This document shows positions 42,996-50,150 of a stretch of DNA of 64,000 bases, piece by piece (position 1 is the stretch's first letter; each line of letters opens with the position of its first letter). The DNA lies in NCBI GenBank assembly GCA_038405045.1, contig JBBZIV010000001.1, positions 930,001 through 994,000 of the forward strand, given 5' to 3'. The notes beneath the pieces are model-generated. The model had not been told where the DNA came from. It made no database searches and was given only the letters and a program-made list of their open reading frames with translations. Source of the DNA: Sporobacter sp038405045. Its GTDB lineage: Bacteria; Bacillota; Clostridia; Oscillospirales; Oscillospiraceae. Made by a program: the position numbers and the translations under genes.

Positions 42996-43061
42996 GTCGG
43001 TTACACTAGTGGCTCCCTGCAGCCCAAGTGTCCAAATACAGACTGCAGATCATCGCCCCCC
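42991..43061 (-). promoter_or_regulatory. c-di-GMP-II riboswitch
   Basis: Minus strand, compared from memory with the C. acetobutylicum class II aptamer: GGGGGG opens P1; GATGAT follows; then the conserved TTGGACACTTG, a GGCT/AGCC hairpin, ACTAGTGTAACCGA, and CCCTCT closing P1 with G-U and G-C pairs. Only a few core bases differ (GGACACTTG for GGGCACTTG; GTGTAACC for GTGCAACC), and these two changes are mutually compensating. Ligand-stabilised P1 would free the ribosome site: predicted ON. Confidence 0.85.
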
Positions 43062-43103
43062 AAGCTGCGGACGGAAAAACACGAAATTTGTCGAATCATG
43101 GTT

Positions 43104-43132
43104 ATAATATCTTATTTCTTCCATTTTAGCAA
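43104..43132 (-). promoter_or_regulatory. Adhesin promoter
   Basis: TTGCTA and TATTAT with a 17-bp spacer. Transcription would start about 35 bases before the class II aptamer. Confidence 0.6.
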
Positions 43133-43180
43133 TAAATATTTATAATATACTATTTTGGTGTTTTTTGTTGGATTACAATA

Positions 43181-43209
43181 TTGACAAGCTTACAAATTTA
43201 AAGTATAAT
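43181..43209 (+). promoter_or_regulatory. Protease promoter (consensus sigma-A)
   Basis: TTGACA and TATAAT separated by 17 bp, a perfect match to consensus. About 140 bases of A+T-rich leader lie between it and the first aptamer. A strong constitutive promoter suits control by downstream termination. Confidence 0.8.
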
Positions 43210-43351
43210 TGTTGAAAATTGATTAAAACATGATCTGTTAGGCTGTTGTTTTTATCAATTATCATGATTTATCGATTTTTTGAGAATATTTTTTTACTTC
43301 GGGCTAAAGTTTATCTCATAATCATCCGATAAGTATGACAGTAAAAATAAA

Positions 43352-43434
43352 TATTTGGCAAAACCATCGAAAGGTGGCGGCGCAAAGCTAAAGGGGCTAA
43401 AGCGGGATACTCCGCTATGCCAGCCAGTTGCACG
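43352..43434 (+). promoter_or_regulatory. c-di-GMP-I (GEMM) riboswitch, first protease copy
   Basis: TTGGCAAAACCATCGAAAGG begins the element (P1 and the GAAA tetraloop hairpin), then TGGCGGCGCAAAGCTAAAGG, an AGCGG...CCGCT hairpin, and ATGCCAGCCAGTTGCA. It departs from the common GACGCAAAGCC core by GGCGCAAAGCT, shared by the second copy. Confidence 0.88.
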
Positions 43435-43472
43435 TATTGGTAACTCTTGTTTACCAGACGTTTTCAGCAATT

Positions 43473-43515
43473 GAGCACACTTTTGGCACGCGCCGAACGT
43501 GTGCATTTTTGTTTT
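43473..43515 (+). terminator. Terminator after the first protease GEMM copy
   Basis: GCACAC / GTGTGC stem enclosing a smaller GGC/GCC hairpin, followed by ATTTTTGTTTT. A separate TGGTAA/TTTACCA hairpin lies at 43438-43456. Confidence 0.7.
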
Positions 43516-43572
43516 CTCCACAACACTCTCTCGGCAACAGCATAAAATCGTACTGATCAGTTAAATTTCATA

Positions 43573-43650
43573 TTCGGCAAAGTCATCGAAAGGTGGCGGC
43601 GCAAAGCTAAAGGGGCTAAAGCGGTTAGACGCTATGCCAGCCAGTTGCCT
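43573..43650 (+). promoter_or_regulatory. c-di-GMP-I (GEMM) riboswitch, second protease copy
   Basis: Same core as the first copy: GGCAAAGTCATCGAAAGG, TGGCGGCGCAAAGCTAAAGG, GGCTAAAGCG, ATGCCAGCCAGTTGCC. The 46-base stretch from ATCGAAAGG through CTAAAGCGG is identical in both copies, indicating recent duplication or gene conversion. Confidence 0.88.
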
Positions 43651-43680
43651 GTCTTTTCAAGACAGTTTTCATGCGGCTGG

Positions 43681-43715
43681 CTTCCTTTGACACCATGTTG
43701 AAAGGAAGTTTTTTT
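43681..43715 (+). terminator. Terminator overlapping the protease ribosome-binding site
   Basis: CTTCCTTT / AAAGGAAG stem with seven T, ending one base before the ATG. The 3' arm is the Shine-Dalgarno GGAAG, so a single hairpin both terminates transcription and blocks ribosome binding. Confidence 0.82.
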
Positions 43716-43716
43716 C

Positions 43717-44727
43717 ATGAAAAAAGCGATTTTTGCAGTCATTATCACCATATTATTTCTGCTGGCGGCGGCTTCGCCCGTCTCGGCCGGGCTGACCGAA
43801 TGGGCTGCCGTCTCCGAAGGCGACAGCCAAATCGTTACGATGGCGTCGGTGACACCAGACGACACCTATTATAAAGTCATGCAGAAAAAGCCGTTTGATC
43901 TGATGGCCATTACGGACGCATGGGACGTTACAGCGGGCAGCAGCGATATAATCGTCGCCGTTGTTGACAGCGGCGTTGACGCCAGCCACCCGGACCTTCA
44001 GGGCAATGTTTTAGCGACAGGCTACAATTTTGTCGACAATAACACCGACACCTCAGACGTCAACGGCCACGGCACCATGATTGCCGGTATCATCGCCGCA
44101 ACCGTCGACAACACAGCCGGAATCGCCGGTGCCACGCAAAACTGCCTGATCTTGCCGGTGCGTGTTCTGGACGCCAACGGCAACGGAACAGTCGCCAACA
44201 TGGCCGCCGGAATCCGTTATGCCGCCGACAACGGCGCGCGTGTCATCAACTTGAGTCTTGGCTGCCCGTCTTATGACAAAGCGCTGGAGGATGCCGTCAA
44301 TTACGCTGATGCTTTGGGCGTTGTCGTCGTTGCCGCTTCCGGCAACACTGGCGGTGCCGTTCAGTACCCGGCTGCCTGCACCAACGCCATTGCCGTCGGT
44401 GCCGTGACGAATGCCGGGGCGTTTGCCAGCTACTCCAATTACGGCGAGAAGCAAGCGCTTGTAGCCGTCGGCAGCAGTGTGTTTACGACAAACTTTTCTG
44501 CCGGTAAGCACGGCTATGCCGTCGCCACAGGCACATCGTTTGCTGCCCCCTTCGTTTCAGCCCTCGCCGCCCTTGTGCTCAGTGAAAACGACGCGCTGAC
44601 GCCTGACGCCGTAGCCGACATCATGGAGAAAACGGCAACCGATCTGGGTAATGCCGGGCACGACCCCTATTACGGCTATGGCTGTGTTAATTTCAAAGCG
44701 GCGGTTACATTGGCACAAGTGGGCTGA
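43717..44727 (+). CDS. Secreted subtilisin-like serine protease (S8)
   Basis: 336 residues. Signal peptide (1-24, ending VSA-G), a short propeptide-like region to about 60, then the S8 domain with the full triad: Asp in VVDSGVDASHPDL (about 88), His in GHGTMIAGI (about 121), Ser in GTSFAAPF (about 272), and the oxyanion Asn in AASGNTGG. No anchor or repeat domain, so it is released or loosely associated. Substrate unknown. It lies divergent from the SLH adhesin, under two c-di-GMP-I aptamers whose terminators predict expression when c-di-GMP is low; cleavage of the adhesin is the natural hypothesis. Confidence 0.93.
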   Translation: MKKAIFAVIITILFLLAAASPVSAGLTEWAAVSEGDSQIVTMASVTPDDTYYKVMQKKPFDLMAITDAWDVTAGSSDIIVAVVDSGVDASHPDLQGNVLATGYNFVDNNTDTSDVNGHGTMIAGIIAATVDNTAGIAGATQNCLILPVRVLDANGNGTVANMAAGIRYAADNGARVINLSLGCPSYDKALEDAVNYADALGVVVVAASGNTGGAVQYPAACTNAIAVGAVTNAGAFASYSNYGEKQALVAVGSSVFTTNFSAGKHGYAVATGTSFAAPFVSALAALVLSENDALTPDAVADIMEKTATDLGNAGHDPYYGYGCVNFKAAVTLAQVG

Positions 44728-44747
44728 TCTCCGCTCTGACAGGCAAA

Positions 44748-44780
44748 AAAATATCCCGCGCCTCTGGCGCGGGATATTTT
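44748..44780. terminator. Bidirectional terminator
   Basis: AAAATATCCCGCGCC / GGCGCGGGATATTTT, 15-bp stem with a 3-base loop, between two convergent genes. Confidence 0.88.
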
Positions 44781-44796
44781 CAGTTAAGGTGGCGGT

Positions 44797-45555
44797 TTAT
44801 TCCCCACCCTGATCAAACGTCGTCAGCTCGCCGTCTTTGAAGATGATATAGGACTCACTGTTAACGACAAAATCTTCGTTGAGACTTGATTTGCCGATGA
44901 TGCTATCCGGTTCCGCTGTCGCCGTCAGCGTGCCGAAGGCGGCAATATTGTCCTTATCAAAGAAGGAACGGATAACCTGATATGTGCCGTTTTCATCTGG
45001 ATAGTAATACTGCGCGGCATAAGCCCCGCCGAGATTGATATACTCGAAGAACATCGTCACGGTGCCGTCGGCATCCTTCAGTGTTGATGTCAGCTGATCC
45101 TTCGCGGGGTCGTATTGGCACGTCTGTGTAACGGCTTTACCGTCTGAATCGCTGTATGTAATGCTGTAATTATTGCCGCTGCCGGTGACCTTGACATCCT
45201 TCACGCCCATCATGGCCAGTGCCGACTGCGCCACCGCCGCGTCCTGCGTAAAGGCGGTCAGCCACAGCATGGACATATCCATCATGGAATAACCAACAAG
45301 CGTCATCGCCACGCCGAGAGACTCAGGGTCATCCGAACTGACAGAATTCGAGATTCTATCAATCGCATCACCTTTCATATCCATATAAGCACTATATCCA
45401 TCGGACGGACTTTTTGCGTTTGAAGGCGACGGCGACGAAACACGGGTATTATCACTTGTTGACGGACCGGCCGTATTTTTTGGGATGCGGACACAGCCGC
45501 TCAACAGCGACACGAGCATAGCTGACGCCATGAGTGCTGCTATTAGCTTCTTCAT
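44797..45555 (-). CDS. Lipoprotein of unknown function
   Basis: 252 residues. Signal peptide with lipobox LSGC (Cys near 21) and a Ser/Pro/Asn linker. A mixed alpha/beta domain follows with Met-rich helix 'VGYSMMDMSMLWLTAFTQ' and strands such as 'YSITYSDSDGKAVTQTCQYD'. I do not recognise the family. The start at 45555 has GGAGAG 8 bases upstream. Follows the DUF4870 gene by 52 bases, probably in one transcript. Confidence 0.78.
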   Translation of the reverse strand: MKKLIAALMASAMLVSLLSGCVRIPKNTAGPSTSDNTRVSSPSPSNAKSPSDGYSAYMDMKGDAIDRISNSVSSDDPESLGVAMTLVGYSMMDMSMLWLTAFTQDAAVAQSALAMMGVKDVKVTGSGNNYSITYSDSDGKAVTQTCQYDPAKDQLTSTLKDADGTVTMFFEYINLGGAYAAQYYYPDENGTYQVIRSFFDKDNIAAFGTLTATAEPDSIIGKSSLNEDFVVNSESYIIFKDGELTTFDQGGE

Positions 45556-45607
45556 AAAACTCTCCGTTCTATTAATTGGCATAAACACAAGCCGCTTTCA
45601 AGGATTT

Positions 45608-46030
45608 TTACAGTGCAGTGCCGCCCTTGCTGAATTTTTCGGCCAAATTGCCGATAAGCGGGATTTTATATTCCTCATACCCGTAAGCCTTAATCATGGC
45701 ATAGATAGAAAAAACAGCAACGGCAATAAACCCGATCACCAACAGAACCGTTATAAGAATGAAAAATCCGAAAAAAAAGTAAGCAGCAAAACTGATTGAA
45801 TACGCAATAATGGTAAAAATACAAGCAATGATACTCATTATTAAGGATTGAATGGCATGAAACTTAACAAATGGGCTGTCTTTCTCTAAGAAAAATATGA
45901 CAAGTGGAGCAGCGAAAGCGATATATTGGATAAAAGGAATCCAAGCGATAACGAAGGCTGCGATATAGCATAAAAGTGCCATTATGTTCGCGTCCATGCC
46001 GAGTGATGATCTGTGCGGATTGACTTTCAT
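45608..46030 (-). CDS. DUF4870-family membrane protein
   Basis: 140 residues with three or four helices: 'NIMALLCYIAAFVIAWIPFI', then 'FVKFHAIQSLIMSII', the F-H-A-x-Q-S-L signature of DUF4870, and a long Phe/Ile-rich segment. Small integral membrane protein of unknown function. The start at 46030 has GGAGGA 7 bases upstream; the longer frame extends into the promoter. Confidence 0.82.
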   Translation of the reverse strand: MKVNPHRSSLGMDANIMALLCYIAAFVIAWIPFIQYIAFAAPLVIFFLEKDSPFVKFHAIQSLIMSIIACIFTIIAYSISFAAYFFFGFFILITVLLVIGFIAVAVFSIYAMIKAYGYEEYKIPLIGNLAEKFSKGGTAL

Positions 46031-46091
46031 TTTAGTTCCTCCCCAATTTAAAATGACTGACTGCACATTTTTTTCTGAATTTATCGTCAAA

Positions 46092-46120
46092 ATATTACCA
46101 TATGGCATGTCTGAATGCAA
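46092..46120 (-). promoter_or_regulatory. Promoter of the DUF4870 gene
   Basis: TTGCAT and TAATAT with a 17-bp spacer, about 60 bases before the start codon. Confidence 0.6.
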
Positions 46121-46154
46121 GTACCGCGCTGAAAAAAGACACAAACGGGGGATT

Positions 46155-48128
46155 TTATACGAGCATCTGCTCGAATTCTTCCTCCGACAGGACCGGAACG
46201 CCAAGACTCTCGGCCTTCACGCGTTTGGACCCGGCGTCCTCCCCGGCGACGACATACGTCGTTTTCTTCGATACGGATGAGGAGACGGTACCACCATTTT
46301 GTTCGATGAGCGCCGTCGCCGCCTCTCGCGTGTAGCGGGACAGCGCGCCGGTCAAAACAAACGTCTGGCCTTCAAAGCGCGTGCTGCGGGCTGTTTCACG
46401 CGCCGCCATGTTCACGCCCGCTTCCCGGAGGCGGCCGATAAGATCCTGCGACTGCCGGTCTAAAAACCACGCTTGGATGTTCTGTGCCGTCACAGGGCCG
46501 ATATCGCCAACGGACGTGAGGTCTTCTTCGGCGGCGTTTTGTATGGCGTCAAGCGACAGAAACCGCCCGGCGAGCGCCTTGGCGGCGCTTTGCCCGACCT
46601 GCGGGATGCCAAGCGCATAAATGAGGCGGGAGAGATCGTTATCCCTTGAACGGTCGATGGCACTGACAAGATTTTCAGCCGATTTCTTGCCGAAGCGCGG
46701 CAAGCATGACAGCGTCTGTGCGTCGAGCCCGTACAGATCGCCGGGCGTTTGGACGAGGCCCGCGTCAATAAGCTGCTGGACGACGGCGATGCCGAGCCCC
46801 TCGATATCCATCGCCCCGCGCGAGGCAAAATGGACAATGTGGCGCAGGCGCTGCGCCGGGCACTCGGCACCGCGGCAGCGGATAGCCGCGCCGTCCGGGT
46901 CGCGCAGGGCGGGGCTGCCGCACTCGGGGCATTTTTTGGGGAAATCATACGGCTCGGCAGTCACCGGCCTTTTCTCAAAGACGACGCCGAGCACCTCGGG
47001 AATGATCTCCCCGGCCTTGCGCAGCAGGACGGTATCACCCACCCTAATATCTTTGTCGCGGATAAAATCCTCGTTATGAAGCGTGGCGTTCGTCACCGTC
47101 GTCCCGGCCAGACGCACCGGGCGTACGACGGCCTTCGGCGTTAAAACGCCCGTCCGGCCGACCTGCACGGTGATATCGAGAAGCTCTGTCTCCTTTACCT
47201 CCGGCGGGTATTTAAAGGCGACAGCCCAACGCGGCGCTTTCGCCGTGCTCCCGAGGGCCTCGCGCGCGGCCAGTGCGTTGATTTTAATGACTGCCCCGTC
47301 AATGTCGTAATCGAGTGCATCACGGCTGTCACCGAGGCGCTCTATTCTATCGATGCAAGCGTCCATAGACTGCTCGCTCGACCAGTCGACGACGGGAAAG
47401 CCAAGCGTATTGAGATAGGAGAGCGTTTCATCGTGTGTTTCAAACGGCGTGCCGCTGATAGCCTGAATATTGAAAACAAAGATAGACAGCCGCCTGGACG
47501 CCGCCACGGCGGGGTCAAGCTGGCGCAGGGAGCCGGCTGCCGCATTGCGGGGGTTTGCCAAAAGCGGCTTACCCTCGACCTCGCGGACGTCATTGAGCGC
47601 CTTGAAAACAGAGCGCTTTAAATAAACCTCGCCCCGGACGACGAGGTGTTCCGGCGCATTATCCAGCTTCTTTGGCAGGCTTTTGATCGTTTTAAGATTA
47701 TCCGTCACGTCCTCGCCGACAAGGCCGTCGCCGCGCGTGGCACCGCGCACGAATACGCCGTTGTCGTAATACAGGGCAACGGATAAGCCGTCAATTTTCG
47801 GCTCGACGATATAGCCCGCTTTACCGGCGGCGGCATTTACCCGTTCGTCAAAGGCGCGAAGCTCGTCAAAAGAAAAAACGTCGTTGAGGCTCTCGAGCGG
47901 GACTTCGTGCCGAACAGGTGAAAATACTGCCGAGGCCGTGCCGCCAACCTTCTGTGTCGGCGAGTCGGGCACGACGAGCGCGGGGTGCGCTTTTTCCAAT
48001 GCCTTGAGCCTGTTCATCAACCGGTCATAGTCATAATCGCTCACGAGCGGATCGTCACGGTCATAATAGGCCGCGGCATAGCGGTTAAGCTCTGCGCGCA
48101 GGGCTTCTATTTCTTCTTTGGCATTCAT
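46155..48128 (-). CDS. ligA: NAD-dependent DNA ligase
   Basis: Seals nicks in duplex DNA during replication and repair, using NAD. 657 residues, close to the usual 660-680. Domains in order: Ia (Tyr motif YYDRDDPLVSDYDYDRL), adenylation with active Lys in VEPKIDGLSV near 115, OB fold, Cys4 zinc finger (CPECG...CRGAECPAQ) near 400-425, helix-hairpin-helix repeats, and a C-terminal BRCT (FEGQTFVLTGALSRYTR). Begins 6 bases after the yunB stop, so the pair is probably transcribed together. Confidence 0.97.
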   Translation of the reverse strand: MNAKEEIEALRAELNRYAAAYYDRDDPLVSDYDYDRLMNRLKALEKAHPALVVPDSPTQKVGGTASAVFSPVRHEVPLESLNDVFSFDELRAFDERVNAAAGKAGYIVEPKIDGLSVALYYDNGVFVRGATRGDGLVGEDVTDNLKTIKSLPKKLDNAPEHLVVRGEVYLKRSVFKALNDVREVEGKPLLANPRNAAAGSLRQLDPAVAASRRLSIFVFNIQAISGTPFETHDETLSYLNTLGFPVVDWSSEQSMDACIDRIERLGDSRDALDYDIDGAVIKINALAAREALGSTAKAPRWAVAFKYPPEVKETELLDITVQVGRTGVLTPKAVVRPVRLAGTTVTNATLHNEDFIRDKDIRVGDTVLLRKAGEIIPEVLGVVFEKRPVTAEPYDFPKKCPECGSPALRDPDGAAIRCRGAECPAQRLRHIVHFASRGAMDIEGLGIAVVQQLIDAGLVQTPGDLYGLDAQTLSCLPRFGKKSAENLVSAIDRSRDNDLSRLIYALGIPQVGQSAAKALAGRFLSLDAIQNAAEEDLTSVGDIGPVTAQNIQAWFLDRQSQDLIGRLREAGVNMAARETARSTRFEGQTFVLTGALSRYTREAATALIEQNGGTVSSSVSKKTTYVVAGEDAGSKRVKAESLGVPVLSEEEFEQMLV

Positions 48129-48134
48129 GCGGGT

Positions 48135-48824
48135 TTAACCTCCGTTGCCGCTGAAATCGGCGTAGACATTGGGGACGCTGCCGACGATAACCGTCTCGCA
48201 TACGACCAGCTGTGTGGTGACCGTCTTGTCGACCGGCGGCGACCCGGGGACAAACAGCGTGACGCCGACGGAAACGTCCAGCATGACTTGATGGCGCGTC
48301 TGATTGATGCCGGCCGCCGAAAAATTATTGATGAAATCAACATGAACGGCAGCGACCGACATGATTTTGACCGTGAACTTTGGGCCGCGGCCGGAAAAGA
48401 TAACGCCGCCGATGGCGTTGCCGATCGGGATTTTCAGGTCAGTCATGGATTGCGAACTGACAGCGTTTAAAATACCCTTTGTCAGCCGCGCTTTGAGCGA
48501 ATTCATCAGCGCCATGTTTGTCACAAGCGCCGTGACGTCGCCGTTATCGCCTTTTTCAAGTGTGACGAGCTGTGAATAGTCAAACGCGCCGTTGGAAATT
48601 TCCTGGTCTACGACGTCGCTGATTTCTTCGAGAATCCGGTCGCCGACGATGGCACAGGCCGTTTTCTGCATCAGCGGCCGCAGCTGGAGAAAAATAATCG
48701 ACAAAGCGGCTGTCAGCACGAGGAAATTGACGAGGAGAAAAATAAAAAGGCGTTCCACACGGCTCATTGGCTTGAAATAAAAATTAAGCCGCAGCTGTTT
48801 TCTTTTTGCCCGCCGGTAAAACAT
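48135..48824 (-). CDS. yunB: Sporulation protein YunB
   Basis: 229 residues. Basic N-terminus, one membrane helix (about 28-52, LFIFLLVNFLVLTAALSIIF), then an extracytoplasmic domain with 'SYSQL'-type core (DYSQLVTLEKGDNGDVTALV) and 'LKIPIGNAIGGVIFSGRGPK', the YunB signature. In Bacillus it is a sigma-E gene needed for efficient spore formation, mechanism unknown. ATG at 48824 follows GGGGAGG by 8 bases; the GTG upstream overlaps that site. A sigma-E-like promoter lies about 55 bases upstream. Confidence 0.9.
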   Translation of the reverse strand: MFYRRAKRKQLRLNFYFKPMSRVERLFIFLLVNFLVLTAALSIIFLQLRPLMQKTACAIVGDRILEEISDVVDQEISNGAFDYSQLVTLEKGDNGDVTALVTNMALMNSLKARLTKGILNAVSSQSMTDLKIPIGNAIGGVIFSGRGPKFTVKIMSVAAVHVDFINNFSAAGINQTRHQVMLDVSVGVTLFVPGSPPVDKTVTTQLVVCETVIVGSVPNVYADFSGNGG

Positions 48825-48876
48825 ACGTAGCACCTCCCCGGCAGGCCGTTTAAGCCGCTATTGCCCGCCTAGAGCA

Positions 48877-48903
48877 ACTGTATGCGTCGTTTTACCGAAT
48901 TAT
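48877..48903 (-). promoter_or_regulatory. Sigma-E-like sporulation promoter for yunB
   Basis: ATAAT (-35) and CATACAGT (-10) separated by 14 bp, against the Bacillus sigma-E consensus ATAHT-N14-CATACAHT with one mismatch. It overlaps the last codons of the upstream PLP-enzyme gene. Confidence 0.5.
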
Positions 48904-50150
48904 TTGTCAAGGAGCCTGTCTGCGGCCAGCATGACGGCTAGCCTGCCGGACTCAAAGGTGAGCGCGCCCTGGAGATACGCGGCATACGGCTCGCGCATCG
49001 GCCCGTCGCACGAGAGCTCAATGGACGAGCCCTGCACAAACGTCCCCGCTGCCATGATAACGGGGCAACCATAGCCCGGCATATCCCACGGCTCGGGCGT
49101 TACGAATGCGTCCACCGGCGAGGCGGCTTGTATCCCCTCACAGAAGCGCCGGAGCTTTTCAGGGGCACCGAGCGAGACCATCTGAATGATGTCCGACCGA
49201 TGATCATCCCACTTTGGCGACGTATCAAACCCCAGAAGCGCCAAAAGCCGCGCTGTAAAAACAGCCGTCTTGAGCGCCTCGGCTGTTGTGTGCGGGGCCG
49301 TGAAAAAGCCCTGATAGAGAAGCCTGTTGTTGAAAAGCGTTGCCCCGCATTCGCCGCCTATGCCCGGCGCGGTGAGGCGAAAGGCGGCCTTTTCGACGAG
49401 ATCCTGTCTCCCAGCGACGTAACCGCCCGTCGGCGCGAGGCCGCCGCCGGGGTTTTTGATGAGCGAACCGGCCATGAGATCCGCTCCCAAATCGGTTGGC
49501 TCGCGCTCCTCGGTAAACTCGCCGTAGCAGTTGTCAACAAGGATGGCGGCGCGCGGGTTTTTGCTGTGGACAAGCGCGCAGATATCGCCGATATCGGAAA
49601 CCGACAGCGCCGCGCGTGTATCGTACCCGCGCGAGCGCTGGACATAAACGGCGGCAATGGCCTTGTCCGTCACCTTTTCGGTAATCGCGTTTAAATCCGG
49701 GCGGCCGCCGGGTGTTAGATCGGCCTGCTTATATGTGACGCCGTAAGAGGCAAGCGAGCCGGGATAGCCACCCTCGAGTCCAATGACGCCGCGCAGCGTG
49801 TCGTACGGCAGGCCCGTTACCGACAAGAGCGCATCCCCCGGCGCGAGAGCGGCGAACAGGGCTGTCGTAATGGCGTGCGTCCCGTTGACGAAGCCGATGC
49901 GGACGAGCGCCGCTTCGGCGCCGAAAACGTCGGCATAAATCCGGTCGAGCGTATCCCGCCCCTTGTCGCCGTAGCCGTACCCCGTCGAGCCGGTGAGACA
50001 GCCGTCCGAAACGCGGTGCTTTTGAAAGGCCGCAAGCACCTTTTGTGTGTTGTAAAATGCGACGCGGTCAATCTCCGCAAGGCGCGGGGCAATCTCGCGC
50101 AGCGCCGTCTCCGCGTGCTTCATTATCTCCGGGCTGGGCGATACAATCAT
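48900..50150 (-). CDS. PLP-dependent methionine gamma-lyase / aluminium-resistance family protein
   Basis: 416 residues, the YnbB-type branch of the Cys/Met metabolism fold. Seen: 'CLTGSTGYGYGDKGRDTLDR', 'RIGFVNGTHAITTALFAALA' (cofactor site), 'ILVDNCYGEFTEEREPTDLG' and the PLP lysine in 'AGSLIKNPGGGLAPTGGYVAG'. Annotated in databases as aluminium resistance or methionine gamma-lyase; the true substrate is uncertain. The start at 50150 overlaps the upstream peptidase stop by 4 bases (ATGA); the longer frame is discarded. Confidence 0.88.
   Translation of the reverse strand: MIVSPSPEIMKHAETALREIAPRLAEIDRVAFYNTQKVLAAFQKHRVSDGCLTGSTGYGYGDKGRDTLDRIYADVFGAEAALVRIGFVNGTHAITTALFAALAPGDALLSVTGLPYDTLRGVIGLEGGYPGSLASYGVTYKQADLTPGGRPDLNAITEKVTDKAIAAVYVQRSRGYDTRAALSVSDIGDICALVHSKNPRAAILVDNCYGEFTEEREPTDLGADLMAGSLIKNPGGGLAPTGGYVAGRQDLVEKAAFRLTAPGIGGECGATLFNNRLLYQGFFTAPHTTAEALKTAVFTARLLALLGFDTSPKWDDHRSDIIQMVSLGAPEKLRRFCEGIQAASPVDAFVTPEPWDMPGYGCPVIMAAGTFVQGSSIELSCDGPMREPYAAYLQGALTFESGRLAVMLAADRLLDK

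Noticed and set aside
43210..43350. A third aptamer in the protease leader
   Set aside because: The 140 bases are A+T-rich and contain none of the GEMM core sequences.
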